A stretch of 64,000 nucleotides of DNA from Moritella marina ATCC 15381 (GCF_008931805.1 NZ_CP044399.1:744001-808000); one strand, 5' to 3'. Positions 23,767 through 33,355 are shown, counted from the stretch's first letter. Numbers and translations: made by a program. The notes: generated by a model from the letters alone, not told the origin.

Positions 23767-26082
23767 ATGACAATTAAAAAATATGAAGGTTCGGCTGGTG
23801 GCTGGGGCGCGCTATTAAGTACGACAAAGCATCTAGTCAAAAGTGAGAATGTATCACGTAATATTCGTAATTTATTAAAAACAAATCAAGATAAAGGCTT
23901 TGATTGTCCGGGCTGTGCTTGGGGTGAGTCGAAAGAACAGACGGCGTTTAAATTTTGTGAAAATGGCGCTAAAGCGGTTAACTGGGAAGCGACAAGCAGG
24001 CGTGTTACTCCCGATTTTTTTGCTAACCATCGGGTAAGTTGGTTAACACTGCAAAGTGATTATTTTTTAGAATCCCAGGGTCGTCTTAGTCATCCAGTTA
24101 AGTATAACCGTGTGACGGATTGTTATGAAGCGGTGAGTTGGCAGCAAGCGTTTACGCTCATCGCGACACATTTAAATGCGCTTGCAAGTCCTCATCAAGC
24201 TGAATTCTATACTTCAGGTCGTGCGAGTAATGAAGCGGCATTTTTATATCAACTTTTTGTACGTAAGTTTGGTACGAATAACTTTCCTGACTGCTCGAAT
24301 ATGTGTCATGAAGCCAGTGGTGTCGGGCTAAAGCAAGCCATCGGTATCGGTAAAGGTACCGTAACACTGGAAGATTTCGAGCATGCAGATGCTATTTTTG
24401 TGTTTGGTCAAAACCCTGGTACCAACCATCCGCGCATGTTAGATACGTTGCGACAGGCATCCCGTCGCGGGGCAGCTGTCGTTACGTTCAATACACTAAA
24501 AGAAAGAGGCTTAGAGCGTTTTACTAACCCACAGTCAGTGAAAGAGATGCTCACTGATGGTTCGACCCAAATTAGCCAATGTTATTTTACCCCCAAATTG
24601 GGTGGTGACATGGCCGTTGTACGTGGCATGGTTAAAGCACTTTGCGTCATTGATGATGCTGAGTTAGCGGCTGGGCGGGTATCTTTATTTGATCATGCTT
24701 TTATTAACGAACATACCCAAGGTCTGGGTGAGTATTTAAACGCTGTTAAAGCGACAGCATGGCATGAGATTACCGAGCAAGCGGGGTTGTTACAGTCTGA
24801 GATAGAACACGCAGCCAACATTTATCGCCAAGCAAAACGGGTAATTATTACCTGGGCGATGGGTATTACACAGCATAAGCACTCAGTAAAAACTATTCAA
24901 GAAATCGCCAATTTACAACTCTTATTTGGCCAATTAGGACAACAAGGCGCTGGATTATGTCCCGTGCGCGGGCACAGTAATGTGCAGGGTGACCGCACGA
25001 TGGGCATTGATGAAAAACCGACGGTGGCGTTTACTCAAAGTATCTCCGATGAATTTGATTTTCAAGCGCCGACAGAGGCGGGGCACAATACCGTTGACGC
25101 AATCAAAGCTATGCTTGCTGGCGACAGTAAAGTCTTTATTGGCTTAGGCGGAAACTTTGCTGCAGCAACACCTGATACAGCGTTAACGCAACAAGCGTTA
25201 TCTAACTGTCATCTGACGGTTAACATCGCCACTAAATTAAACCGTACGCATCTTATCGCGGGTAAAGACTCGCTTATCTTACCCTGTTTAGGACGTACAG
25301 ATATTGATATGCAAGCGTCAGGGCCGCAAAGTATCACTGTCGAGGATTCGTTTAGCATGGTACATGCTTCTGCTGGTGTGGTCGCCGGAGATATTGGTGA
25401 AATGCGCTCTGAACCTGCGATTATTGCCGGTATAGCTGCAGCGACACTGGGTAAGCAACCGATTGATTGGGATTGGGTTATTGAAGACTATGCGCGAATT
25501 CGAGATTTAATAGCAAAAAGCATCCCTGGTTTTAGTGATTTTAACACTAAGATCAAGCAACCGGGTGGTTTCTACCTTGGTAATAGCGCAGCGCAGAGAC
25601 AATGGAACACTGTATCGAAAAAAGCACAATTCATGCGACATGATTTGCCGGTGCATTTATTGCCTGCAAACTTACGAGAACTCAGTAACGATCCGGTGTT
25701 TGTATTACAAACCATGCGTTCACATGATCAGTACAATACAACCATTTATGGCTTTGACGATCGCTATCGCGGCATTTCTGGTGAGCGTAGAGTACTTTTT
25801 GTTAACGAAAATGATATCGCTGCATTAGGTATGGAGAATGGTCAATTAGTTGATATTGAATCACTGTGGCCTGATGGTATTGAACGTAAAGTGTTTGGTT
25901 TTAAACTTGTCGCTTATGACATTCCAGCAGGTAATATTGCGGCTTACTTTCCTGAAACTAACCCGCTGGTATCTATCGATGGTAAAGGGGATTTGAGTCA
26001 TACGCCAATTTCTAAAGCCATCCCTGTGGTGTTATCCGAGGCAGTCTTACAACCTGAACACATTGAGTTAGCGAATGTTTAA
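23767..26082 (+). CDS. FdhF/YdeP-family molybdopterin oxidoreductase
   Basis: 771 residues of the YdeP subgroup of bis-MGD molybdoenzymes. Seen: FDCPGCAWGE near residue 47, which has only two Cys rather than a full 4Fe-4S motif; FYTSGRASNEAAFLYQL; CSNMCHEASG near residue 177; FGQNPGTNHPRML; and GLCPVRGHSNVQGDRTMGI. The C-terminal molybdopterin dinucleotide-binding domain begins near residue 640 (FVLQTMRSHDQYNTTIYG). The substrate is unproved; in E. coli YdeP is linked to acid resistance. Coded 14 bp after fdhD and ended by a terminator, so the pair forms one operon. Confidence 0.9.
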   Translation: MTIKKYEGSAGGWGALLSTTKHLVKSENVSRNIRNLLKTNQDKGFDCPGCAWGESKEQTAFKFCENGAKAVNWEATSRRVTPDFFANHRVSWLTLQSDYFLESQGRLSHPVKYNRVTDCYEAVSWQQAFTLIATHLNALASPHQAEFYTSGRASNEAAFLYQLFVRKFGTNNFPDCSNMCHEASGVGLKQAIGIGKGTVTLEDFEHADAIFVFGQNPGTNHPRMLDTLRQASRRGAAVVTFNTLKERGLERFTNPQSVKEMLTDGSTQISQCYFTPKLGGDMAVVRGMVKALCVIDDAELAAGRVSLFDHAFINEHTQGLGEYLNAVKATAWHEITEQAGLLQSEIEHAANIYRQAKRVIITWAMGITQHKHSVKTIQEIANLQLLFGQLGQQGAGLCPVRGHSNVQGDRTMGIDEKPTVAFTQSISDEFDFQAPTEAGHNTVDAIKAMLAGDSKVFIGLGGNFAAATPDTALTQQALSNCHLTVNIATKLNRTHLIAGKDSLILPCLGRTDIDMQASGPQSITVEDSFSMVHASAGVVAGDIGEMRSEPAIIAGIAAATLGKQPIDWDWVIEDYARIRDLIAKSIPGFSDFNTKIKQPGGFYLGNSAAQRQWNTVSKKAQFMRHDLPVHLLPANLRELSNDPVFVLQTMRSHDQYNTTIYGFDDRYRGISGERRVLFVNENDIAALGMENGQLVDIESLWPDGIERKVFGFKLVAYDIPAGNIAAYFPETNPLVSIDGKGDLSHTPISKAIPVVLSEAVLQPEHIELANV

Positions 26083-26109
26083 TTTATCGGTTGATTGACG
26101 AGTTATATA

Positions 26110-26133
26110 GCCTGCTGTAATAGCAGGTTTTTT
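26110..26133 (+). terminator. Terminator of the fdhD-ydeP operon
   Basis: CCTGCT-GTAAT-AGCAGG followed by six T, 28 nt after the stop. Confidence 0.85.
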
Positions 26134-26239
26134 GTCTGATATGATTGAGCATTAGATGACTAAACGTTAATCACATGTTACTAATTTTGCGATATGTTAT
26201 AGATTTATGTACACTCCATATAAATCTATAGAGTATCGT

Positions 26240-26590
26240 ATGAAACACAGTTCTTATTTTAAAAAATCAATGTTGCTTGCTAGCCTAATTAGTTGGGTGT
26301 TAGTCACTGTGATGCCAGTGCTTAACGCGAATAATAGTGTTGGTGTATGGGCGACCTTGTGTACTGTCAATGGACTGGAACTGGTTCAAATCGAAAAAGG
26401 TAAACCTCAAAGTCATGAGGGAAAACCTTGCCCATTCAGTCACTTTTCTTCGTTTCATGATCTCGCTTTATTAACCACGCCAGTATTAGTGGGTGTTAGC
26501 TTTTCAATTCAAGATCACTACTCATTTTTAGCGTATAACATACGTCATCAATGGCAAGTACCTCGCGCACCGCCCGCAGTCCTTTCTTAA
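26240..26590 (+). CDS. DUF2946-like small membrane protein
   Basis: 116 residues from the ATG at 26240 (a frame extension to 26207 lacks a ribosome-binding site). There is an N-terminal hydrophobic segment (LLASLISWVLVTVMPVL), a periplasmic region with two Cys (ATLCTVNG and GKPCPFSHF), and a second hydrophobic segment. It ends in VPRAPPA, the terminal pattern typical of DUF2946, a family often found next to metal-uptake or PepSY genes. Function unknown; likely a partner of the PepSY protein 165 bp downstream. Confidence 0.7.
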   Translation: MKHSSYFKKSMLLASLISWVLVTVMPVLNANNSVGVWATLCTVNGLELVQIEKGKPQSHEGKPCPFSHFSSFHDLALLTTPVLVGVSFSIQDHYSFLAYNIRHQWQVPRAPPAVLS

Positions 26591-26755
26591 TTTAAATTAT
26601 CGTTGTACTCGTTACTCTACTCGTACAGCGTATTCACGTGATTAATATCCAGTTAAGTTTTTGCTTTAGCGGGGGAATTGATGACGAAAAAATTTAGTTA
26701 ATATGGATGACCTTCGTTAACTCGATAGGGATTTTGTAGAAAGGAAAATACAAAA

Positions 26756-28264
26756 ATGTCGAAAATTATTCAGTCTGGAAATCACGTATCTTCAGATCGC
26801 GAGGAGCTTGCGCGCTCAAAATACCATTACTTCTTAACATGGCGTTGGCACTTTTATGCGGGGCTCTTTTTGATCCCGTTTATGTTGATGCTGAGCTTAA
26901 CGGGTCTGGTCATGTTGTTTGATGATGAAATTGAATTTAGCCGTTACCAATCAGTGTTGGAAGTCGTGCCACAAACCTCGACTGTGGCTGTTTCTGTGCA
27001 AATGGATAATGTATTGCTCGCTTATCCCGACGCAAGCATGACGCAGTTTGTGCCAGCTCCTAGCCCTGATTTGGCTAATCGATTTTCCATTACTCTCGAT
27101 TCTGGTAAGACGATATTTGTGACGGTGAATCAATATAGTGGCGAGATTATAGGTTCGATAGATCGCAGTGATAGTTGGTATCAACTCGCCAATGATATTC
27201 ACGGTACTTTACTGTTAGGTGATTGGGGGGATTACTTGATTGAAATAGCCGCAAGTTTGGGCGTGATCTTATTAGTGACTGGTATTTATTTGTGGCTGCC
27301 TAGAGATAAAGGGAGTAAAGCTGGGTTTTTAAAAATAAGAACGACAAATGGGCCACGTATACTACTTCGAGATCTGCACGCCAATATTGGCGGTTTATTA
27401 TCCTTTGTCTTGTTATTTTTCTTTATTTCAGGCTTAGCATGGGCAAGTATTTGGGGTGGTAAATTTGTGCAGGCGTGGAGTAGTTTTCCAGCAGAGAAAT
27501 GGGATAACGTACCTCTATCTACACAAAATCATGCGTCAATGAATCACGGCAGTGAAGAAGAGATGCCATGGAACTTAGAGCAGACACTAATGCCAGAATC
27601 ACATGACCATGCTGCGATGCTAGCTGCAACAGGCAATGCTGTTTCACATGACAATATGCAACACGGAGCTATGTCATCAGATACGGTACCAGCAGATAGC
27701 ATGTCAGCAGATAGAGGCGTGGCTAAAGTGGGTATCGATAACATACTCGCGCAAGCTAAAGCGCTCGGGTTTACGCAATTTAAGCTTAACTTGCCACGTA
27801 GTGAAACCGGAGTTTACACCTTGGCAGCGAATACCATGAGTGGTGATATCACCGATCCTCGATTGGATAGGACCACGCATATCGATCAGTATTCAGGTCG
27901 GGTTTTAGCCGATGTAACGTGGAACGAATATAACCCCATGGCGAAGTTTATGGCAGCTGGTATTGCCCTGCATCAAGGGGATGTCAGTGTATTGAATAAA
28001 ATAGTGAATGTATTATTTTGTTTGGCCTTTATATTTATCGCCATCTCAGGTGGTGTGATGTGGTGGATACGCCGACCTGTAGGTAAAAAAGTATTGGGCG
28101 CGCCGCCAAAGTTTGAACATGACGGTGTTTGGAAAGTGGGGCTGATGACGATCTTAGTTTTATCGCTTATGTTACCGCTGGCTGGTGGTACAATCGCCTT
28201 GGTATTGTTTATTGATTGGCTGGTTATTAAGCGTGTAAGTAAATTGCAAGTTGCGTTGAACTAG
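26756..28264 (+). CDS. PepSY-associated transmembrane protein (PiuB-like)
   Basis: 502 residues of the PepSY-TM family. The first membrane helix follows HYFLTWRWHFYAGLFLIPFML (about residue 30), with further helices near 165-185, 215-235, 420-440 and 465-490. Two periplasmic PepSY-type regions flank a His/Met/Asp-rich segment (residues 260-325, with repeats like NHASMNHGSEEEMP, ESHDHAAM and HDNMQHGAM) that looks like a metal-binding loop, perhaps copper or iron. Such proteins are linked to siderophore-iron reduction or metal uptake. No Fur box is evident upstream. Confidence 0.85.
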   Translation: MSKIIQSGNHVSSDREELARSKYHYFLTWRWHFYAGLFLIPFMLMLSLTGLVMLFDDEIEFSRYQSVLEVVPQTSTVAVSVQMDNVLLAYPDASMTQFVPAPSPDLANRFSITLDSGKTIFVTVNQYSGEIIGSIDRSDSWYQLANDIHGTLLLGDWGDYLIEIAASLGVILLVTGIYLWLPRDKGSKAGFLKIRTTNGPRILLRDLHANIGGLLSFVLLFFFISGLAWASIWGGKFVQAWSSFPAEKWDNVPLSTQNHASMNHGSEEEMPWNLEQTLMPESHDHAAMLAATGNAVSHDNMQHGAMSSDTVPADSMSADRGVAKVGIDNILAQAKALGFTQFKLNLPRSETGVYTLAANTMSGDITDPRLDRTTHIDQYSGRVLADVTWNEYNPMAKFMAAGIALHQGDVSVLNKIVNVLFCLAFIFIAISGGVMWWIRRPVGKKVLGAPPKFEHDGVWKVGLMTILVLSLMLPLAGGTIALVLFIDWLVIKRVSKLQVALN

Positions 28265-28277
28265 CGGTATTTTTTGA

Positions 28278-28314
28278 ATGAGCGGTGACAAATTATCCTC
28301 GATTCACTGCTCAT
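28278..28314 (+). terminator. Weak terminator-like hairpin after PepSY gene
   Basis: ATGAGCGGTGA / TCACTGCTCAT with a 15-nt loop and one wobble pair; only a short T stretch follows. Confidence 0.45.
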
Positions 28315-28445
28315 ATTTTGTTATTTAAATGATTACTTTTTAATTAAACGGATGATTATAAATGGTAATTTGAAATATGTTTTTTTATGTATTCATATAG
28401 TGGTATACAATGCTTTGTACCCAGATATCCCTGTAAGGAAACATT

Positions 28446-28667
28446 ATGAGCGATAATTTAAACTCCTCAGCAGTGACAGAGCTGCAATCTATTTTCAGCA
28501 ATCGTGCTAATAATTATGATCAACGTCTTAATGATTTCAAGCAACTTCAAGACGAAGTACTTGCTGAACATTTACCGCGTGTGAAGAAAAGAGAAAGAAA
28601 CATTTTTCTGGCAAAGGTTGCTGCGAGTGTACTTGTTATTGGCTTTATTGCATTGAAATTTGTGTAG
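28446..28667 (+). CDS. Small tail-anchored membrane protein of unknown function
   Basis: 73 residues: a charged, coiled-coil-like N-terminal part (FSNRANNYDQRLNDFKQLQ) and one C-terminal membrane helix (VAASVLVIGFIALKF, about residues 56-72) ending at the stop, the layout of a tail-anchored protein. AAGGA lies 6 nt before the ATG. It is 9 bp upstream of the 380-residue gene, so the two are very likely co-transcribed partners. No family recognised. Confidence 0.7.
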   Translation: MSDNLNSSAVTELQSIFSNRANNYDQRLNDFKQLQDEVLAEHLPRVKKRERNIFLAKVAASVLVIGFIALKFV

Positions 28668-28676
28668 GGGATTCGG

Positions 28677-29819
28677 ATGTATAACCATATAGAAAATTTT
28701 GCAGAAGACGCGCTACTACGTAAACCAAACAAAAATTTTTCGGATAATGAATGGTTCAACGCTTATGGCGTTGGTCTTTACTTAATCAGTGATGATTCAA
28801 AAAAATCGGTTAAAGCGGTTAACTTTAGAGATAAAAAATTAAAATCATTATTAAATAATCAACCTGATGTAGTAACACTTGATGATGTCAGAAAAATCGC
28901 AGCGCGAACAAAAAGTGTGGATGATTTATATGATGTTGTGAATAGGTATGAAGCACCCACAGCGAATAGAGTCTCAAGATCGGTTGCTTTGATTGCAGTG
29001 ATGGAGCAACTTAAGCAGGAAAATGTGCCCGAAGCACTCAATGCAATAGCGAATCTACCTGTTGATTATAAAGTCGAATCAACAGTATGGGGTCAGGTTA
29101 TTACATTAGTGGTAGCAGCATTGTCTGGGGATTATAAAGCGGCACAATTTGAAGCGTCAATATTAATTAGCCGACTGCAAAGTGATAATCGACAAGCACA
29201 TTTGGCCTGTATGTTACCTGCTTTATGCGTTAAATATTTACCAGAAGCACACTGGCCTTGGCAATTTAAAAAAACCACCATTGAGTGGGAAGGCGAGTTA
29301 TATCATTGCATGCCAATTGTTATTCATAATAAGGAAGCTGAAGGTGGTAATGAGTTTATGAAAATACCTTGGTCAGAAAGAAGAGAAACGACCAAAGTAT
29401 ATGCCTATGATGCTTACGGTAGAAAAGGTCACTCAATGGTTTCTACGACGACAAATGCGATGACGGCAACGGCAAGTGCAGTTGGTTCATTAGCTGCAAA
29501 TGTGGCCATTCAAAGTGTCGCGGCGATAGCCAGACAGTACAGTAAAGGCCGCTTTAGAGCGTTTAGTCTTAACAGTTATTCGAATACACTTGTGTTGAAA
29601 AAAGATGTTAAGGTACCAATTAATTCATGTGGTTACGTTATAACTAAAGATGAAGCTATGTTTGACGAGTGGGCGAAATCAGACAGTAATGTGGATATGA
29701 AAGCGATGGATGCTTTCTTAAATTTTGCGGACAATGAAGCTCATCAGCCGAAAAAATCGACTGCAATTGCAGACGTACAAGGACTGATTGCGGCTTTGCA
29801 AGCTAAAATGAATAGCTAG
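28677..29819 (+). CDS. Unrecognised 380-residue protein with Ala/Thr-rich amphipathic segment
   Basis: No family recognised. The N-terminal half looks helical (KLKSLLNNQPDVVTLDDVRK; a tetratricopeptide-like VPEALNAIANLPVDY and SGDYKAAQFEASILISRLQ). Around residues 255-285 there is an Ala/Thr/Val stretch (MTATASAVGSLAANVAIQ) that could be a membrane hairpin. The C-terminal part is a small beta-rich region (FSLNSYSNTLVLKKDVKVP). It has no signal peptide. Co-directional with and 9 bp after the tail-anchored 73-residue gene, and followed by short repeats and a strong terminator. Confidence 0.75.
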   Translation: MYNHIENFAEDALLRKPNKNFSDNEWFNAYGVGLYLISDDSKKSVKAVNFRDKKLKSLLNNQPDVVTLDDVRKIAARTKSVDDLYDVVNRYEAPTANRVSRSVALIAVMEQLKQENVPEALNAIANLPVDYKVESTVWGQVITLVVAALSGDYKAAQFEASILISRLQSDNRQAHLACMLPALCVKYLPEAHWPWQFKKTTIEWEGELYHCMPIVIHNKEAEGGNEFMKIPWSERRETTKVYAYDAYGRKGHSMVSTTTNAMTATASAVGSLAANVAIQSVAAIARQYSKGRFRAFSLNSYSNTLVLKKDVKVPINSCGYVITKDEAMFDEWAKSDSNVDMKAMDAFLNFADNEAHQPKKSTAIADVQGLIAALQAKMNS

Positions 29820-29838
29820 TCGTTCTTGCCTCGTATTA

Positions 29839-29874
29839 TCTAGTCATGAATCTAGTCATGAATCTAATCATGAA
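29839..29874 (+). repeat. Three tandem 12-bp repeats
   Basis: TCTAGTCATGAA, TCTAGTCATGAA, TCTAATCATGAA directly between the stop codon and the terminator. Probably slippage; no function inferred. Confidence 0.8.
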
Positions 29875-29877
29875 TTT

Positions 29878-29904
29878 AAGCCTGCTTTTGAAGCAGGCTT
29901 TTTT
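29878..29904 (+). terminator. Terminator after the 380-residue gene
   Basis: AAGCCTGCTT-TTG-AAGCAGGCTT followed by T4, a perfect 10-bp stem. Confidence 0.9.
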
Positions 29905-29976
29905 GTTGTTCACTTGTAATAGACAAGGTTTAATGATGAGATAGTCTTATCGTTAATTGTTATGTAAGTGAATAAT

Positions 29977-30711
29977 ATGTTTAAAAATATATCTGCAGCA
30001 CTGGGTTTTGGTGGCGCTAAAGTCGACACTATTCTTGACCATAATGAAGTACTTCAAGGTGGTCTGGTATCAGGGCATGTAAAAGTGATGGGTGGTAGCG
30101 TAGATCAAAGCATCGCTGCCATTACCATTTGCTTAATGACGAAAGTGAAACAAGAAATTGATGACAATATTCAGTTTGTAGATCATGTATTAGCGCAATA
30201 CCACGTATCAGATGCGTTTGATGCCAAGGCGGATGCTGAGTATCGTTTTGATTTTGAGTTTGATTTACATCCGGAAGCGCCGATCACGACGCTGGCTGTC
30301 AGTAATAACCAATGCGTTGTGTGGTTAGATACAGAACTTGATATTGATTATGCCATTGATGCTAGCGATAAGGACGTTATTCATGTGCTACCTTTGCCTA
30401 CTATCGCGGGTATTATTAGTAAACTAATCGAAGATAAAGACTTAAAACTGGTTAAAACTGACATGGAATCAGGCAGTATCTCGATGTCTGGATTTACCAA
30501 TGAGTCAGGTGCATATCAAGAAATCGAATTTCGTAAAAGCAGTATTTTTAGCCGTGGTGAACTCGAACTTAGCTTTGCAATTAAAGGCGATACTATTTAC
30601 GGTTTAGCTGAGATAGACCGCGTGTTAAGAGGCGATAGTTATAAAAGTTTTGATATCTCTATCCATGCCTCGGATGCTGAAATAGACGACTTAGTCGATT
30701 ATTTGATTTAA
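29977..30711 (+). CDS. Spo0M-like (sporulation-control family) protein
   Basis: 244 residues of the Spo0M family, cytoplasmic arrestin-like beta-sandwich proteins found also in non-sporulators. The opening FKNISAALGFGGAKVDTIL and HNEVLQGGLVSGHVKVMGG are characteristic; the C-terminal half carries FSRGELELSF. ATG 29977 fits the usual N-terminus of the family better than the GTG at 29968. The role outside Bacillus is unknown. Stands alone between two terminator-like hairpins. Confidence 0.88.
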   Translation: MFKNISAALGFGGAKVDTILDHNEVLQGGLVSGHVKVMGGSVDQSIAAITICLMTKVKQEIDDNIQFVDHVLAQYHVSDAFDAKADAEYRFDFEFDLHPEAPITTLAVSNNQCVVWLDTELDIDYAIDASDKDVIHVLPLPTIAGIISKLIEDKDLKLVKTDMESGSISMSGFTNESGAYQEIEFRKSSIFSRGELELSFAIKGDTIYGLAEIDRVLRGDSYKSFDISIHASDAEIDDLVDYLI

Positions 30712-30729
30712 GACCGACAAGCGTTCGCT

Positions 30730-30768
30730 GTAATAGATAGTTGTAATAGAAAGTTGTAATAAATCGTT
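30730..30768 (+). repeat. Three tandem 13-bp repeats
   Basis: GTAATAGATAGTT, GTAATAGAAAGTT, GTAATAAATCGTT, with a partial fourth unit, immediately after the Spo0M-like gene. Confidence 0.7.
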
Positions 30769-30774
30769 ATAATC

Positions 30775-30802
30775 GCTCGGTGTAGAGATGACTACACCGA
30801 GC
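30775..30802 (+). terminator. Hairpin after the Spo0M-like gene
   Basis: GCTCGGTGTAG / CTACACCGAGC, a perfect 11-bp stem with a 6-nt loop, weak T tract. The rest of the 575-bp gap to betI is AT-rich and holds the operator at 31167-31188. Confidence 0.6.
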
Positions 30803-31166
30803 TTACTTCTCGCCATTATATGTCCCCTGAAAAGACAGTTATCCCCCCTTTATTATTCCCTGCGATTACTTCTAATTACGCGTTAATTTAGCTCTTAACA
30901 GTCTGATTATGCCTACTCTCTATGTTATCTAATTGTTTTAATTTAGCCTATTTAATCAATTTTATAATGATTATGGTTGAAACTATTAATTTATTTACCA
31001 CTAATTTACTCATGCTTAACCTAATTTTAACTTCGGTGTATTATTCTTTTAAAACAGTGGTTTAATCTGTTTTTTGTTAGTGTGTAATGTATTCGTTATT
31101 TTATGATAACCGCTTTGATGATTACAACTGGGGTTGATAGTTACAGCTCTAACTATTATAGTTGTA

Positions 31167-31188
31167 GTTAATTGAACGTTCAATTAAC
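31167..31188 (+). promoter_or_regulatory. BetI operator
   Basis: A perfect 22-bp palindrome with half-site GTTAATTGAAC and its exact complement, 98 bp before betI. It closely resembles the E. coli BetI site (TTGAACGTTCAAT-type core, from memory). BetI should repress its own operon here, with release by choline. Confidence 0.8.
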
Positions 31189-31286
31189 TATTTGTCATGA
31201 GCTTTATTCACAAAAAATAAACATGACTAATGACTTGAACTGAACATGGATGTTGACTTTAAACTAAGCATGGATGATGACTTTTT

Positions 31287-31892
31287 ATGGCTAGACCTGA
31301 AATGAAAACAGTGAGGCAGCAACAGCTGATTGACGCGACGTTGATCTCGGTTGAACGTCACGGTTTACACCACACCACAATCAACACGATTAGTGGATTA
31401 GCGGGATTATCATCTGGCCTTATTAGCCATTATTTTGGTGGTAAACAAGGTCTGATTGAAGCAACACTCAAATATCTACTCGAAGAACTAAAGCAAGCAT
31501 TATTAAGCCGCATCTTAGGTAAAAACTTATCTCCAGCGGCACGCTTGTCAATGATCGTCGAATCTAATTTTACTGAATTTCAACGTTCGACCGCCGCAAC
31601 AAAAACCTGGTTAAGTTTCTGGTCACAAGCAGTACATGATCCCGGATTAGCCAGACTGCAAAATATTAATTGCAAACGCTTGTATAGCAACCTGGCCTTT
31701 TCATTCAAACAACTCATGCCAGAGGATGCTGCTATTCATAGTGCTAAACAAGCTGCAGCGATGATTGATGGTTTTTGGTTACGTAGTGCATTAAGTCATG
31801 ATCCTGAACAAGAATTCGAACAAGCCCAAATTTTATGTAAAGCCTTTATCGAGGCGGTGATTGCACCGCACGGAGAAAATCAATGTCGTTAA
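31287..31892 (+). CDS. betI: TetR-family repressor BetI
   Basis: 201 residues. The N-terminal TetR helix-turn-helix ([20 protein letters not shown], about residues 33-52) matches BetI closely, as does the start [18 protein letters not shown]. Cytoplasmic dimer that represses choline-oxidation genes and is relieved by choline. It is first in betIBA, overlaps betB by 10 bp, and has a 22-bp palindromic operator upstream. Confidence 0.94.
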   Translation: MARPEMKTVRQQQLIDATLISVERHGLHHTTINTISGLAGLSSGLISHYFGGKQGLIEATLKYLLEELKQALLSRILGKNLSPAARLSMIVESNFTEFQRSTAATKTWLSFWSQAVHDPGLARLQNINCKRLYSNLAFSFKQLMPEDAAIHSAKQAAAMIDGFWLRSALSHDPEQEFEQAQILCKAFIEAVIAPHGENQCR

Positions 31893-33346
31893 TTACTTAT
31901 CAAAATTATGTCCACGGACAGTCTATCGCCAATGAAACGGGCGAAACCTTTGAAGTTATCAACCCTGCCACCGGACAGGTGAGTTATTTAGTTGAAGTTG
32001 CAGACGCAAGTGTTCAGCAAGCAGCCATTGACAGTGCTAAAGCAGGTTTTGCAACTTGGTCAAATATGACGCCGATGGAACGTAGCCGTATTTTATTAAA
32101 AGCAGTGGCTTTATTACGTGAACGTAATGATGAACTGGCTGCTATCGAAGTGCATGACACAGGTAAACCTTGGCAAGAAGCGTCTGTCGTTGATGTTGTG
32201 ACTGGCGCAGATTCAATCGAATTTTTTGCTGGCCTTGCACCAAGCATTGAAGGTAATCAACAGCAGGTTGGTGATGATTTTTACTATACCCGTCGTGAAC
32301 CTCTAGGCATCTGCGCTGGTATTGGCGCTTGGAACTACCCGCTACAAATTGCGTGCTGGAAAGCGGCGCCGGCACTGGCTTGCGGTAATGTAATGATCTT
32401 CAAACCATCAGAAGAAACGCCACGTGGTGCGATTAAATTAGCAGAAGTATTTACCGATGCAGGTGTACCTCATGGCGTATTTAACGTTGTGCAAGGTGAT
32501 GGCCGTGTCGGTGCTTGGTTAACGACGCATGAAGAGATTGCCAAAGTATCGTTTACGGGTGAAGTCGGCACAGGCAAGAAAGTAATGGCTGCTGCTGCGG
32601 GTTCATTGAAGGAAGTCACCATGGAACTTGGCGGTAAATCACCGTTAATCATCTTTGATGACGCCGATATTGATAACGCGGTATCAGCTGCAATGTTAGC
32701 GAACTTCTATACCCAAGGGGAAGTATGCACCAACGGTACGCGTGTATTTGTACAAGAGGCTATTTACCCACGCTTTATCGAGAAGCTGCGTGAACGTACC
32801 GAGAACAACATTATCTGTGGCGATCCGATGGATCCAGAGACTAACTTTGGTGCCTTGATTTCAAAAGAGCATCAACAAAAAGTGCTTAACTTTATCGACA
32901 TTGGTAAAGCAGAAGGCGCTGAACTACTTACCGGTGGTCATGCTTTAAAACCTGACAATGCGCCGAATGGTTATTTTGTTGCGCCGACTATTTTCACTCA
33001 GTGCACAGATGAAATGACATTGAGCAAAGAAGAGATCTTTGGTCCAGTGATGTCAGTTCTTACATTCTCAGATGAAGATGAAGTTGTACGTCGTGCTAAT
33101 GATACGCGCTTAGGCCTAGCGGCGGGTGTGTTCACTCAAGATATTACCCGTGCTCACCGTGTTATTCATCAAATGGAAGCGGGTATCTGTTGGATCAATG
33201 CGTATGGCGCATCACCTGCAGAAATGCCTGTTGGCGGTTATAAGATGTCGGGTATTGGCCGCGAGAATGGCAGCGAAACGTTAAAAGCGTATACCCAGAT
33301 TAAAGCTGTGTATGTTGGTATGCAACCACTTGAAAGCCCATTTTAA
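31883..33346 (+). CDS. betB: Betaine aldehyde dehydrogenase
   Basis: 487 residues, NAD(P)-dependent aldehyde dehydrogenase that converts betaine aldehyde to glycine betaine. Seen: [18 protein letters not shown] and FKPSEETP (cofactor site), [11 protein letters not shown], catalytic Glu in [10 protein letters not shown] and catalytic Cys in [24 protein letters not shown]. Full family length. Start ATG lies inside the end of betI; betA follows 9 bp after the stop. Confidence 0.95.
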   Translation: MSLITYQNYVHGQSIANETGETFEVINPATGQVSYLVEVADASVQQAAIDSAKAGFATWSNMTPMERSRILLKAVALLRERNDELAAIEVHDTGKPWQEASVVDVVTGADSIEFFAGLAPSIEGNQQQVGDDFYYTRREPLGICAGIGAWNYPLQIACWKAAPALACGNVMIFKPSEETPRGAIKLAEVFTDAGVPHGVFNVVQGDGRVGAWLTTHEEIAKVSFTGEVGTGKKVMAAAAGSLKEVTMELGGKSPLIIFDDADIDNAVSAAMLANFYTQGEVCTNGTRVFVQEAIYPRFIEKLRERTENNIICGDPMDPETNFGALISKEHQQKVLNFIDIGKAEGAELLTGGHALKPDNAPNGYFVAPTIFTQCTDEMTLSKEEIFGPVMSVLTFSDEDEVVRRANDTRLGLAAGVFTQDITRAHRVIHQMEAGICWINAYGASPAEMPVGGYKMSGIGRENGSETLKAYTQIKAVYVGMQPLESPF

Positions 33347-33355
33347 GGAAAGGTT

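Noticed and set aside
29839-30768. CRISPR-like array
   Set aside because: Repeats are 12-13 bp, contiguous and without spacers, and no cas genes are present.
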